DNA of 64,000 nucleotides. Source: Chitinivibrionales bacterium. Lineage in GTDB: Bacteria > Fibrobacterota > Chitinivibrionia > Chitinivibrionales > WJKA01. The stretch is from assembly GCA_014728295.1 (NCBI GenBank), contig WJLW01000114.1:1-64000 (forward strand), read 5' to 3'. The notes below the pieces were generated by a model, which did no database searches, was not told the DNA's origin, and was given only the letters and a program-made list of their open reading frames with translations. Both the position numbers and the translations under genes were made by a program. Shown here piece by piece: positions 25,687 through 34,796 of the stretch; the stretch's first letter is position 1, and each line of letters opens with the position of its first letter.

Positions 25687-28113
25687 TTACCGTGCCTGCA
25701 CAAGATCCACAATTACCGGATAATGATCGGACGCGCGGCGTGTCAAATGATTATGCGGCACCATGACATGCGCAACTTTGAGCACCCCGGAGTAAAAGAG
25801 GTGATCCAGATGCATGACTCCCAGCCAGGACCGGGTGATGCGTTTGTGGCCGGGGGCGTTCATTGCACTCGCATACCGGGCATGCATCTTCCGGTAAACA
25901 ACAGACTCAGGCGTCGCATTAAAATCGCCGCATACGATGGTCGGCTCCCCGGCGGATACCTGCTTCAGCCATTCGTCGCCGACTAACGATTCGACCTGCT
26001 TGCGCCGCTCGCGCCGGGTGAGCCCGAAGTGGGTGGTAAACACGTTGACAAATCCGAGTGAAGTTTCAACCTTTACCCACAGAACACCGCGCGGCTCAGC
26101 AGTGCGCTCGCGTGGCAGGGCCCCCTTTTTGACGCAGGTAACCGGCAAAATGCTCATTACCGCATTGCCGAACTGCGCCTCTTCAACCAACCCGTACGAA
26201 GGATGAAAGTGGTGATGCATCGACACTTTCTTTGCAATATCCCGCGCCTGATCCACCCAGCCGGTCTGCTCCCGGTTGGCGTCCAGCTCCTGCAGGGCGA
26301 CAATGTGCGGCTGGTAGTGCTCGATCACGGCGGCTATGCGCTCGGGGGCAACACGGCGATCAAGGCCGATGCAGGAATGGACATTATAGGTCATTATGCG
26401 CAAAGTGTCGCTTCGTGCCACGCCCGCGACCTGCTTGCTCCCGCAAGCGCCTGCCCGGCGAATGATACGTTTTGGCAATGGAGAGAAATAGCCCATGATT
26501 GACTTACGCATGTCAAATGGACGGATGGCATCTACGGCGGGCAGCTTGATTCCGGGAGAGGACAAGCAGAATGCATGCGTTTCATCCGGAGCAAATCCGG
26601 CATGCGAACCATTTTCTATCGAATAGGTCACCGGCTTGTCGACGCCGGCTTTCCAGCCGAACAACACCAGATCTCCGGCTTCCCGGTGAGTGACCATATC
26701 TAGAATATCTTTACCAACCCGGTTCACAAATGGATGATTGTCCCCGACTAATTGCGTTACCTGATCGGGCATCTGCAGCAGGCCGCCGGCGGTAACCGCA
26801 ATAATCCGCTTGCGCCGGTCACGCAAAAGAATCGCCGGTGCATGATAATCGACTGCCAGAGTTTGCGCTACCGCCAGCTTTGCCGCAAAATCGGTTGCCT
26901 CGGGCAGATAGACATGCGCTACCGGCCCCAGGGCGGCGATACCCAGCGTTTCCGCACGCTTGCGCGAATCGGGCGGGATGTGCGCCCCCTCCTCTCGTTT
27001 CTGCGGATCCGGGAAGAAGGGAATTTTTCGCCTCATGAGCAGGGCGCGGCGCAACTGCATACTGAAATTGCGCGTTATCAGCTTGTCAACGATGATACCA
27101 TGCTGTGCGCATGCCCGTTCTACAGCGGCATCCAGCGTCATACGATTGATACTGTCAAAGGGCACTGTCGGCTCCTGGCCGTGATCGGAATAGATAATCA
27201 AGCGATAATTGCGGCGGCTTACAGTTTGCGTACGGTCCCATATACGGTGAATGACGTCGTCTATACCCTGCAGGGTCCAGTGAGCAAATCGTGAGGATGG
27301 TCCGCGGCGATGGGCCTGTTCGTCGTAGCCCAGGAAATTGGCATGAATAATCGGGCTTCCCCGGTGAATATCTCTGATCACCGCTTTGACAACCAGCTCC
27401 CGCAAAACGATGCATACACCGATGCGCGCCGGTATAAATGACATCTCTTTCCAGAAATTATGATGCGTGAGGACGCCCCGCATAAAATCGATTAGGGCCA
27501 GAAGAATCTCTATACCTACCAGTACGGCAACACGGGCAATCAGAAAGACTGTATCCAGCACGTAGGAAATGACCTGCACTGCCACCGTTGGTGTGAGGGA
27601 AAACGGGGTAAACCGAAAAGAGCCGCCCGGCTTCGAAAAGCAAAAGGCCGACCGTTTAGCGCCACCGGTAAATATGTTGGAATACGATGAGCCGTTTTCA
27701 AGCAAATGCGGACTTGACCCGCAAGCTTCCCGCTCTTTGCGATGCGCTTCGGCAAAGTTAAAAAGCGATACGATTTTGCCCGATTGACTATTGCGATAAC
27801 CGAAAGCCGGCACTAATCCCTTGCGTCCGTAAAACAGCTCTCCCTGCACCGATGGTGTGCTTGAAGGTAGTCCCGAGTAGAGTGATTGCATCGAATATTC
27901 TTCATTATCCACCAGGCGCGAGATACAGGGCATGCGTCCGTTGCGCAGCGCAGCATGTAATTGATTACGGGATAATCCGTCAATTTGCAGCAGCACCAAG
28001 CCGGGCGGCTTTGCCCCGCCTTCGGATCGCAGCGGCTTCTTGCGCATAAGCATACGTACCACAAAAGCCACTTTGTCGAAGAGGCTTTTGTACCGCTCCC
28101 GAAAAGCAATCAT
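25687..28113 (-). CDS. Type I phosphodiesterase/alkaline phosphatase fused to EEP phosphatase
   Basis: About 808 aa. ATG 28113 comes one nt after the yihY stop (TGAAATG), so translation is coupled. Residues about 30-510 form an alkaline-phosphatase-superfamily domain: metal-site Asp in LVLLQIDGLSRNQL, nucleophile region SSTPSVQGELFYG, and metal ligands in HANFLGYDEQAHRRG and IIYSDHGQEPT. Several hydrophobic helices near 180-230 suggest a membrane link. From about 560 an endonuclease/exonuclease/phosphatase domain follows: RIMTYNVHSCIG, VALQELDANREQTG, CGDFNATPESVVY and RASDHYPVIVDL. Both catalytic sets look complete. Fusion of these two hydrolases suggests action on a phospholipid or phosphodiester head group, but the substrate is not known. 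Confidence 0.85.
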   Translation of the reverse strand: MIAFRERYKSLFDKVAFVVRMLMRKKPLRSEGGAKPPGLVLLQIDGLSRNQLHAALRNGRMPCISRLVDNEEYSMQSLYSGLPSSTPSVQGELFYGRKGLVPAFGYRNSQSGKIVSLFNFAEAHRKEREACGSSPHLLENGSSYSNIFTGGAKRSAFCFSKPGGSFRFTPFSLTPTVAVQVISYVLDTVFLIARVAVLVGIEILLALIDFMRGVLTHHNFWKEMSFIPARIGVCIVLRELVVKAVIRDIHRGSPIIHANFLGYDEQAHRRGPSSRFAHWTLQGIDDVIHRIWDRTQTVSRRNYRLIIYSDHGQEPTVPFDSINRMTLDAAVERACAQHGIIVDKLITRNFSMQLRRALLMRRKIPFFPDPQKREEGAHIPPDSRKRAETLGIAALGPVAHVYLPEATDFAAKLAVAQTLAVDYHAPAILLRDRRKRIIAVTAGGLLQMPDQVTQLVGDNHPFVNRVGKDILDMVTHREAGDLVLFGWKAGVDKPVTYSIENGSHAGFAPDETHAFCLSSPGIKLPAVDAIRPFDMRKSIMGYFSPLPKRIIRRAGACGSKQVAGVARSDTLRIMTYNVHSCIGLDRRVAPERIAAVIEHYQPHIVALQELDANREQTGWVDQARDIAKKVSMHHHFHPSYGLVEEAQFGNAVMSILPVTCVKKGALPRERTAEPRGVLWVKVETSLGFVNVFTTHFGLTRRERRKQVESLVGDEWLKQVSAGEPTIVCGDFNATPESVVYRKMHARYASAMNAPGHKRITRSWLGVMHLDHLFYSGVLKVAHVMVPHNHLTRRASDHYPVIVDLVQAR

Positions 28114-28114
28114 T

Positions 28115-28960
28115 TCAATCCGGCTCCGGCTTGATGTGCGCGCATATATGAGCTCCCAGCAAAATAATGGTGGTAATGGCATACAGCCAGAACAGGAACG
28201 CAACCAGTGCTCCCAGCGAACCGTAGACCATATTGTAGCGATTCACGCCACTGCTCAAATACCAGCCGAAACCAGCGGTTAGAATCTGGGAGACCAGCAG
28301 GGCAAAAAGCGCGCCCCCGCTGGATTGCCGCCAGTTGATATGCGCGTGAGGAACAAAACGATACAACAACAGCAGCACGCCGAAAAGAAATGCATACAGC
28401 ACGGTATGCGAAGCATACCTGATCAGAAGTTCGTTCGTGCGCACGACGCGTAATTGTTCGATAACGATGTCGGTCATGGCCTGCAAAAACGAAAAAAGCA
28501 GAATGAGCACCAGCAATCCTGCGGTCATACCAACAGCTACCAGTCTGGCTTTAATGACATTGCGTACCGGAATATCCGGCCAAGCCCGGCTGAGGTTGCG
28601 CGACAGCATGGCAAAGGCACTGGTAGAGGCCCACAGCAGCCCAACGATGCTGACGACGCCGACACCGCTGCGGTTTTCCAGAACTCGCTCAAGATTCTGC
28701 CTGATAATATCATGTGATACAACAGGAAAAAAACTGAACGCAAATTCGAGCACCTGTGATTGAATTGCCTCGTTGCTCATCACAAAACCCCCGAGCGCGA
28801 TGAAAAGCAGCAACATGGGAAAGATCGAAAAAAATTCAAAAAAAGCAATCCCGGCGCCGGCCTCAAAAACACGCTCTTCACCCGCGCACTTGAATGATTT
28901 TTTCATGACGCCGGCAATCGATGCCAACCATTTTTTTACCGAGGCGACATGCAAAGTCAT
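28115..28960 (-). CDS. YihY/BrkB family membrane protein
   Basis: 281 aa inner-membrane protein with about six helices, including FFEFFSIFPMLLLFIALGGF, LVAVGMTAGLLVLILLFSFL and LGALVAFLFWLYAITTIILLG. The family signature GxYxxxYGSLGALVAFLFWLY is near the end (NRYNMVYGSLGA). Once misnamed RNase BN, the family is thought to transport or handle lipid-linked or small molecules. It overlaps GT4 upstream by 4 nt and is 1 nt from the phosphodiesterase, so it is embedded in the operon. Confidence 0.9.
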   Translation of the reverse strand: MTLHVASVKKWLASIAGVMKKSFKCAGEERVFEAGAGIAFFEFFSIFPMLLLFIALGGFVMSNEAIQSQVLEFAFSFFPVVSHDIIRQNLERVLENRSGVGVVSIVGLLWASTSAFAMLSRNLSRAWPDIPVRNVIKARLVAVGMTAGLLVLILLFSFLQAMTDIVIEQLRVVRTNELLIRYASHTVLYAFLFGVLLLLYRFVPHAHINWRQSSGGALFALLVSQILTAGFGWYLSSGVNRYNMVYGSLGALVAFLFWLYAITTIILLGAHICAHIKPEPD

Positions 28961-30240
28961 ATACGATCCCGGTCCCGCTTATTCATGGCTTTATCGGTGG
29001 CGCGGGCAAGGTTGGATAGTATTGCCCACTCTTTTTTGACAAGCTGCATGGTTTCTTTCCAGGTTTGCGATTCGTACTCGAGCTCCCAGGTGCGTTTTTG
29101 AAGGAGCAGCGATTGGTAAATGGCAAGGGCTTTTTCGGCCAGTCGTTGCTGTGAAAATGAATTCGCTTTTTGCAAAGCCGCCTGCTGCATGGCGGCTTTT
29201 TTGCCGGCGCAGAGATGTCTGAAGCGGTTGATCACGTTGCGAAAATGCTCCGGATTCTCCTCAGCAACGATATATCCATTATCGCCATCGTCAACGACAT
29301 CTCTGACTGCTCCCGCATCCAGTGCAATTACCGGCCGTGAGGCGGCCATGGCTTCGGCCAGCACAAGCCCCTGCGTTTCGGTTTTGGATGCAAACACAAA
29401 TGCATCCAGTGCCGCATAGGCATCGGCCAGTTTTTCACCGGTAACGACTCCCAGGTGATGATAGCGTGACGACAACCCGTTTTGCTCAAATAACCCCGCA
29501 ATCCGGTGTTCGAGCGGGCCTTTGCCGGCAATCATGAAATGTGCATGTTCGTCGCGTCTGAGACAGGCAGCAGCGGACTCGGCAAGAAACAAAAGATTTT
29601 TCTCCGGCGCGATGCGGCTGATCGTTCCAATCAAAAAATCCTCCTTAGCCAGGCCCAGTTGGTTACGCAGACCAGCCCCCCTGCCGCGGGCGAATTGGTC
29701 GACGTCGATACCGGTCGGCACAACACTGACGGCGGTAGTGACCCCGCGCTCCCGGATAAGTTCGGCAACATAACGGCAGGGCGCAAATACTCGATCGCAC
29801 ATATTGGCAAATCCGGTTGCCAGTTGCTTGACAAAACGTTTCATTCCCTCAGAATTCATGGGTACATAATGCGTATAATCCTCAAACAACGTATGGTGGG
29901 TAAACACCACCGGCAGTGAAAATTTGGCCGCAGTGCGCAAGGCTGCATCGCCCATCAAAAATGGATGATGTACATGAACGATATCCGGCTCAAACCCTTC
30001 GATGCGCTTGGCGGGCTTGCCCGAAATAAAGAGTGGCACCGAAAAATCGGTACCGTTAAAACGCTGAATGGCCGGAACGCGCTGCACGTAATCTACGCTG
30101 TCGCGGTAACCTTCATATTCCGGTGCGATGATGAGTACTTCGTGCCCTTTTTTGAAATACTCCCGGGTAAAAATATCTATCGAACGTTCCACCCCGCCCA
30201 CGAAGGGAGCATAGGTGTTGCTCATCATGAGGATTTTCAT
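28957..30240 (-). CDS. Glycosyltransferase family 4
   Basis: 427 aa GT-B fold enzyme. The start at ATG 30240 (MKILMMSNTYAPFVGGVERS) overlaps the upstream gene by 4 nt and gives the standard GT4 opening with its Gly-Gly loop. The donor half has GTISRIAPEKNLLFL and the E-x7-E motif in KTETQGLVLAEAMA. It is closest in look to diacylglycerol or phosphatidylinositol glycosyltransferases (VHVHHPFLMG, FTHHTLFEDYTHY). With YihY and a phosphodiesterase next to it, glycolipid synthesis is plausible. A helical tail extends past the usual end. Confidence 0.92.
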   Translation of the reverse strand: MKILMMSNTYAPFVGGVERSIDIFTREYFKKGHEVLIIAPEYEGYRDSVDYVQRVPAIQRFNGTDFSVPLFISGKPAKRIEGFEPDIVHVHHPFLMGDAALRTAAKFSLPVVFTHHTLFEDYTHYVPMNSEGMKRFVKQLATGFANMCDRVFAPCRYVAELIRERGVTTAVSVVPTGIDVDQFARGRGAGLRNQLGLAKEDFLIGTISRIAPEKNLLFLAESAAACLRRDEHAHFMIAGKGPLEHRIAGLFEQNGLSSRYHHLGVVTGEKLADAYAALDAFVFASKTETQGLVLAEAMAASRPVIALDAGAVRDVVDDGDNGYIVAEENPEHFRNVINRFRHLCAGKKAAMQQAALQKANSFSQQRLAEKALAIYQSLLLQKRTWELEYESQTWKETMQLVKKEWAILSNLARATDKAMNKRDRDRI

Positions 30241-32525
30241 GCGTGCGACTCTCTTTCGAGCTCGACGTGCAGTGACGGGCGGACCTTTTCCGGTGCTATG
30301 GTCCGGCTCGCGCTGCCCGCTTGTACAAATATACTGCACCCCGATCCAGCGGTGAATCCGTCGGCCTGCACCGAGACACTGCTCTTTTTGACCTCAATAT
30401 GGAGCGTAACCGTTCCATAGCGCGTGGGGGTCGGGCCAAAAGTCATCTCAGCTCCCGGCTTGAGCCATTCATCCGGTATGCCGGAGCCAACAATCACTTC
30501 TCTGCGCTCGGGCTCTTCCCTGATGAACATCATGCGAATCATCAACAAAAATTCGGCCGCGGCCCAGATGTGTTGCCCGTCGCCCATACAGCCGGTTTCG
30601 ATCCGGGGATGGATGGCTTCGGGCCACTGTCCGGTGGGCGAGGCAAGCTTGGCGATCTGCTTGACCATAGGCCAGAATCGCGTATCGGCATTGCGCAATA
30701 AGGCCTGGGCAATATGCAATGTCAAGTACGGATTGATTCCGGAGTGGCTGATATCATGAAAGAAGGCATTGTTGATCAGGCAATTACTGTGAAGAAAGTC
30801 GACGGTTGCCCGCAGGCGCCTGTCATCGGGGGCGACCAGTTGTAACGGATAGCTGCATACTACCGATCCGACGGCGCCGCTATCCATTCTACGCTGCGGG
30901 CTGGCGGCAAGAGCGATACGGCCGGTTTGTCGTTCAACCGTATCAAGCGTTGTATGCACGGCTTTGAAAAGATGGTCGGCTTCGATTTCACAGGCCCGGG
31001 CTTTTTGTTCGTAACCGCCGTACATTCGAAGGAATCCGGCCGCCGCCTGAAGACCGGCAATACTCCAAAAATTATCCCAGTAGTAATGATCATTTGGCCC
31101 CAGATGTTCGGCACTGAATCCGGCCGGCAGCAGACCTTCGTAAAGCTCATCACCCGGGCGGTGCACACGCTTTTTCTGGATCCAGCGTGCCGCTTTTATG
31201 ACAGACTTGCAAAGCGAGCCCGGCAGTCTCACGCCGTCCAGCTCATTGTATAGCTGCAACAGCCAGAGCACCTGGCCGTTGGAGTCCCACTCTCCATTTT
31301 GCGAGAGGTAATAGCCGAACGCAGTCATTTTCTCGTCGAAGGTATCGATGATCCGCGACACGGTAGGTTTACTGTTGCAATAAAGCAATGCATGCGATAT
31401 CAACACGGCATCCCGGAACCAGAAGCGCTTGTAGGTGTACGGCCCGGCATATACGGTATGGGCGCAATGCAGCACGACGGCCTGCAACGCTCCCGAAAAA
31501 ACCGTCTGTATCGTCTGGTCCGGGCAGGTCATGCAACAGGTCTGCTGCAGGGCATCATCCCATTTGTCAAGGGGCGTGCGATGTGACTTACGGGCCGGGA
31601 AGGTTGTCGTCTGCTTTTTGGTAAGCGGCAGGGCTGCCGTCAAATCGAGTGATCGGCTGCTGTCAAACGGGAAGATCGCCGCCGCCGTGGCCATACCGAC
31701 ATCACAATTGGCGAATGAGTCGGCCGGGCCGGCGTTTGTTGAAAGCTTATGAAATACGTCCCCCTCATGGTAATTGGAGAAGTATACTGTTTCGGGGGCG
31801 CGTTCAAAGAGCAGATAATCCCGTTTGTTAACCTTGATGCGGTTGCTTTCGCGTTCGACGGTATGGATGAAGCTGATTCCCTCCGGATTGAACGGCCTGA
31901 CCGCGACCACCAGATAACTACCTTCGGGCGCGTTGCCGGCAATGTTAATCAGGCAAAACACCTCATTGCTCTCCTGCTGCAGGTGGACAACGGTGTGCAG
32001 GGAGCGCGTCTGGTCCTGTGCACCGGTCTCGACGAAGATGTTGCTTTCGAAGCCCATACGCTGGGTGACCTGATGGGCCTTCGACGGACACAGCGCCTCT
32101 CCCTGCGCATCGACAATCCAGAAATCAAGCGACCATCCGTCATAATGGGGGGTTATCAGGCCGCGCGGATCGACAATCGGCATTTCGTCGACGCCGGGAA
32201 TGCCCACAGCGGTCCAGTTACGATGCGTAATGTTGGTATGCGTAACCGAAAAGGCGCGCGGTATAAACGAGGCGCTGTGCGGACTGAACTGCTGTTCTAT
32301 CCAATATGGCCACAGCCAGTCGAGATTATGCTGAATTGCCTGGCTGTTGATCAGCGCCCGCGCATGAAAGATAAGCGAGGCACGCAAAAGTTCTCCCGGC
32401 GCCAGCACTTCCGAAGGCTTGGAGAAGCGATTGAACTGCTGCAGGATATTAATCGGATCGATGTAGCCGTGGGCTCGACTGAGGCGCCTCAGCAGGTATT
32501 TCCAGGGAATCCATTCTTTCCACAT
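30237..32525 (-). CDS. Six-hairpin (alpha/alpha)6 glycosidase-like protein
   Basis: 762 aa cytoplasmic protein with no signal peptide. The N-terminal half (about 1-330) is beta-rich. The second half is an alpha/alpha toroid like those of glycogen-debranching and GH15/GH63-type enzymes: YTYKRFWFRDAVLISHALL, GEWDSNGQVLWLLQLYNEL, GPNDHYYWDNFWSIAGLQA and TGQWPEAIHPRIETGCMGDG. Acidic residues in the WFRDA and WPEAI segments are candidate catalytic groups. The exact family and substrate are not established. It starts 54 nt after DUF502 and overlaps GT4 by 4 nt, which ties it to glycan or glycolipid metabolism. The ribosome site is poor. Confidence 0.75.
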   Translation of the reverse strand: MWKEWIPWKYLLRRLSRAHGYIDPINILQQFNRFSKPSEVLAPGELLRASLIFHARALINSQAIQHNLDWLWPYWIEQQFSPHSASFIPRAFSVTHTNITHRNWTAVGIPGVDEMPIVDPRGLITPHYDGWSLDFWIVDAQGEALCPSKAHQVTQRMGFESNIFVETGAQDQTRSLHTVVHLQQESNEVFCLINIAGNAPEGSYLVVAVRPFNPEGISFIHTVERESNRIKVNKRDYLLFERAPETVYFSNYHEGDVFHKLSTNAGPADSFANCDVGMATAAAIFPFDSSRSLDLTAALPLTKKQTTTFPARKSHRTPLDKWDDALQQTCCMTCPDQTIQTVFSGALQAVVLHCAHTVYAGPYTYKRFWFRDAVLISHALLYCNSKPTVSRIIDTFDEKMTAFGYYLSQNGEWDSNGQVLWLLQLYNELDGVRLPGSLCKSVIKAARWIQKKRVHRPGDELYEGLLPAGFSAEHLGPNDHYYWDNFWSIAGLQAAAGFLRMYGGYEQKARACEIEADHLFKAVHTTLDTVERQTGRIALAASPQRRMDSGAVGSVVCSYPLQLVAPDDRRLRATVDFLHSNCLINNAFFHDISHSGINPYLTLHIAQALLRNADTRFWPMVKQIAKLASPTGQWPEAIHPRIETGCMGDGQHIWAAAEFLLMIRMMFIREEPERREVIVGSGIPDEWLKPGAEMTFGPTPTRYGTVTLHIEVKKSSVSVQADGFTAGSGCSIFVQAGSASRTIAPEKVRPSLHVELERESHA

Positions 32526-32579
32526 AATATTTGCCGTTCGCTTAGAGGTGGTAGTGTCGGTGAACGCAGGGCAAGGAGC

Positions 32580-33284
32580 TTACTCGCCTGTCTGGGTTTT
32601 TTGATTTGCGGGAGGTGGAGTCTGTTGGTTGACGGGCGGTACGATCCCGCCCGATACGATAAATTTGATTGCCTGATCGACCGGTATGTCTACCGGTTTG
32701 ATTTTTTGGCGCGTGACCAGCAAAATGAGTCCCGAAAAGGGCGCCGGCGCAAAGGGAACGAAAACACTCACCAGGTTGGCGCCGGCGCCCTCATCCAATT
32801 TCTGCATGCGCTCATTGGTAACGAATCCGAATCCGTACGAATGCGTATCTGGATACTCAACCAGCACCACTTCTTTGAATTTTTTTTCCTTTTCGGCACT
32901 AAAAAGAAACTCTGACAATTGTTTGGCCGATGGATAAACGCTCGTGAAAACCGGCGCTTTTTTGAGCACATGATCGATAGTAGGAAAAAGCCATCTGCCA
33001 ATCCAGTTACGCGATAAAAATCCGGCCAAAATGACAATCAGAGCAGAGAGTATCAATCCCAGGCCCGGAATTTTAAAACCGAGCGCGTCATCGAGCAGGG
33101 AATTGATATATTTGCCGGTAATATCATCGAGAAAATGAAACAGGGCAATGACCACATAAACCGTTACAAATACCGGAAACACGGTGGCAATGCCGGTTAG
33201 AAAGTAGCTTTTCAGGCGAGAGGACAAAGGCCAGGAATCATCGTCTTTGCCAAACACGCCCGAAAGTTTTTCGGGCAGCTTCAT
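32580..33284 (-). CDS. DUF502 family membrane protein
   Basis: 234 aa from ATG 33284 (AGGAGG six nt upstream). Two transmembrane helices (LTGIATVFPVFVTVYVVIALF and LGLILSALIVILAGFLSRNWIGR) are followed by a soluble domain with the family pattern APVFTSVYPSAKQLSEFLF, VVLVEYPDTHSYGFGFVT and SVFVPFAPAPFSGLILLV. A Pro/Gln-rich tail follows. Function is unknown across the family. It lies 10 nt after the six-BON gene and is co-transcribed with it. Confidence 0.9.
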   Translation of the reverse strand: MKLPEKLSGVFGKDDDSWPLSSRLKSYFLTGIATVFPVFVTVYVVIALFHFLDDITGKYINSLLDDALGFKIPGLGLILSALIVILAGFLSRNWIGRWLFPTIDHVLKKAPVFTSVYPSAKQLSEFLFSAEKEKKFKEVVLVEYPDTHSYGFGFVTNERMQKLDEGAGANLVSVFVPFAPAPFSGLILLVTRQKIKPVDIPVDQAIKFIVSGGIVPPVNQQTPPPANQKTQTGE

Positions 33285-33294
33285 CACTTTCCTC

Positions 33295-34782
33295 CTAATT
33301 CAAGGGATAGTATTCACGATACCGGTAATAGCCGTAATCGGGCAAACCCAGTAAGTCCAGTCGTGTGCGAACTGCCCGGGCGCCGCCGTCAAAAGCATTT
33401 TCAACAATGGCATTCAGCTCCCGCTTCGATTCGATGTCTCCGGAGATGGTTGCGACACCTTCCTCGACCTCGATGTCGAGATCGTCCTGATCTACATACC
33501 AGGAATTATAATATTCACCTTTGATATTGGAACTTATAACTTCGTCGCCAAGGTAGTTCCACGGTTCAACATCCCGGCGAATGCGCAGATAATTTGCGAC
33601 ATCGACAACTCCCAGCACTTCTTCACACACCGAGCCGGCAACCTCTTTTTCGTAGCGGCTGTCAACCTCACCGTAAATATAGGCCTTACTGTTGCGGACG
33701 TCAATACTGATTTCGTGGCGTTCCACCACCGGATTCCACTGCAAAGCCATGGCGATACTTTCCTTTATTTCTTCATCTTCATAGATTTCATCGGGGCGCA
33801 CTTTGAGGGCATTGCGCACGTTGTACACACCAACCACATCGAGTGCTGCGTGTTCGGCAAGCCGTTTGGCAGCCAGATTGTCTACGTTGCCTTTGAGTGT
33901 CACCGCGCCCTTCTTGACGTCAATGTCAATTTCAGCATCAGCCAGGCGGGGGGAGTTCTTGAACACCGCCTGCAGGTCTTTTTTGATTTTTTCACCGGAT
34001 TTGACAATTGATTTTGCCTCTTTGCGCAACGGGCTTTCGGCCCAGAGTTCAACATCGAGCTTGTCATCGTTGATTTCGCTCACTCCCATCACCAGTGCAT
34101 CATTGTGAGCAAAGGCCTTTTCCGACAGGCTGCCGGTAGTGCCTGACAAGCTGACGACGCCGCTTTTGACTTTTACGTCGATCATTTCCTCCCGAACGTA
34201 GGGATCGTTTTTCAGCCGCTCCTGGACTTCTTCCCTGATCTCCAGGTTGGAACGGACCAGCTTGGGTACAACGTCTACATTATTGTAAATATGACGAATG
34301 CCTTTAACGTTTTTAACAACCTTGGTCACCAGCTCTTTTTCAGCCAGCGACTGTACGCGTCCTTCCAGAATGACCGTATCACCGCGCGCCCCCACGGAAA
34401 GCTCGAAAAGCTCGGTAACCGGATCAACCAGCAGCGCCATCTGTACATCGTTTCTGATTTCACTGGCAGTGCGTTCAACCGGCCGGACTTCCAGTTTGTT
34501 TCTTATGGCGCGCACTCCCTTCAGGCTTTCGACTATTTTTTCGGCACGGTCTTTACTCAACAGGTCGTTGACCGTACCGCTCAATTCGACGATGCCGTTA
34601 TCAGCCGAAACATCGATCAGATGAGCGGACACAGCATCGTCTCCGGCCAGCTCAACCTTGACAATTTCCTTCAACGATGAATCGTTCGGCGCTTCCATTT
34701 TTGTTTGTGCGCGGGCAAGACCCGCAATTAGCATAATAGAGAGTATCAAACGGGATGTGGTGTATCTGGTTTGGTACAGCAT
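33295..34782 (-). CDS. Periplasmic protein with six BON domains (paralogue 1)
   Basis: 495 aa. A signal peptide (LILSIMLIAGLARA, cleaved before QTK) directs it to the periplasm. Six BON domains follow back to back, each of about 65-75 residues with the G-x-V-x-L-x-G core: GIVELSGTV, DTVILEGRV, GVVSLSGTT, GAVTLKGNV, SKAYIYGEV, GVATISGDI. BON domains bind phospholipid and are linked to envelope integrity. Most proteins carry one to three, so six is high. The C-terminus is Tyr-rich (DYGYYRYREYY). GAGGAGG precedes the start. It is 14 nt after the second six-BON gene. Confidence 0.92.
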   Translation of the reverse strand: MLYQTRYTTSRLILSIMLIAGLARAQTKMEAPNDSSLKEIVKVELAGDDAVSAHLIDVSADNGIVELSGTVNDLLSKDRAEKIVESLKGVRAIRNKLEVRPVERTASEIRNDVQMALLVDPVTELFELSVGARGDTVILEGRVQSLAEKELVTKVVKNVKGIRHIYNNVDVVPKLVRSNLEIREEVQERLKNDPYVREEMIDVKVKSGVVSLSGTTGSLSEKAFAHNDALVMGVSEINDDKLDVELWAESPLRKEAKSIVKSGEKIKKDLQAVFKNSPRLADAEIDIDVKKGAVTLKGNVDNLAAKRLAEHAALDVVGVYNVRNALKVRPDEIYEDEEIKESIAMALQWNPVVERHEISIDVRNSKAYIYGEVDSRYEKEVAGSVCEEVLGVVDVANYLRIRRDVEPWNYLGDEVISSNIKGEYYNSWYVDQDDLDIEVEEGVATISGDIESKRELNAIVENAFDGGARAVRTRLDLLGLPDYGYYRYREYYPLN

Positions 34783-34796
34783 GTGCCCTCCTCAGG

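Noticed and set aside
31749..32915. 388-codon plus-strand frame
   Set aside because: Spans the glycosidase and DUF502 genes in antisense; those have clear family motifs and operon structure, this one has none.
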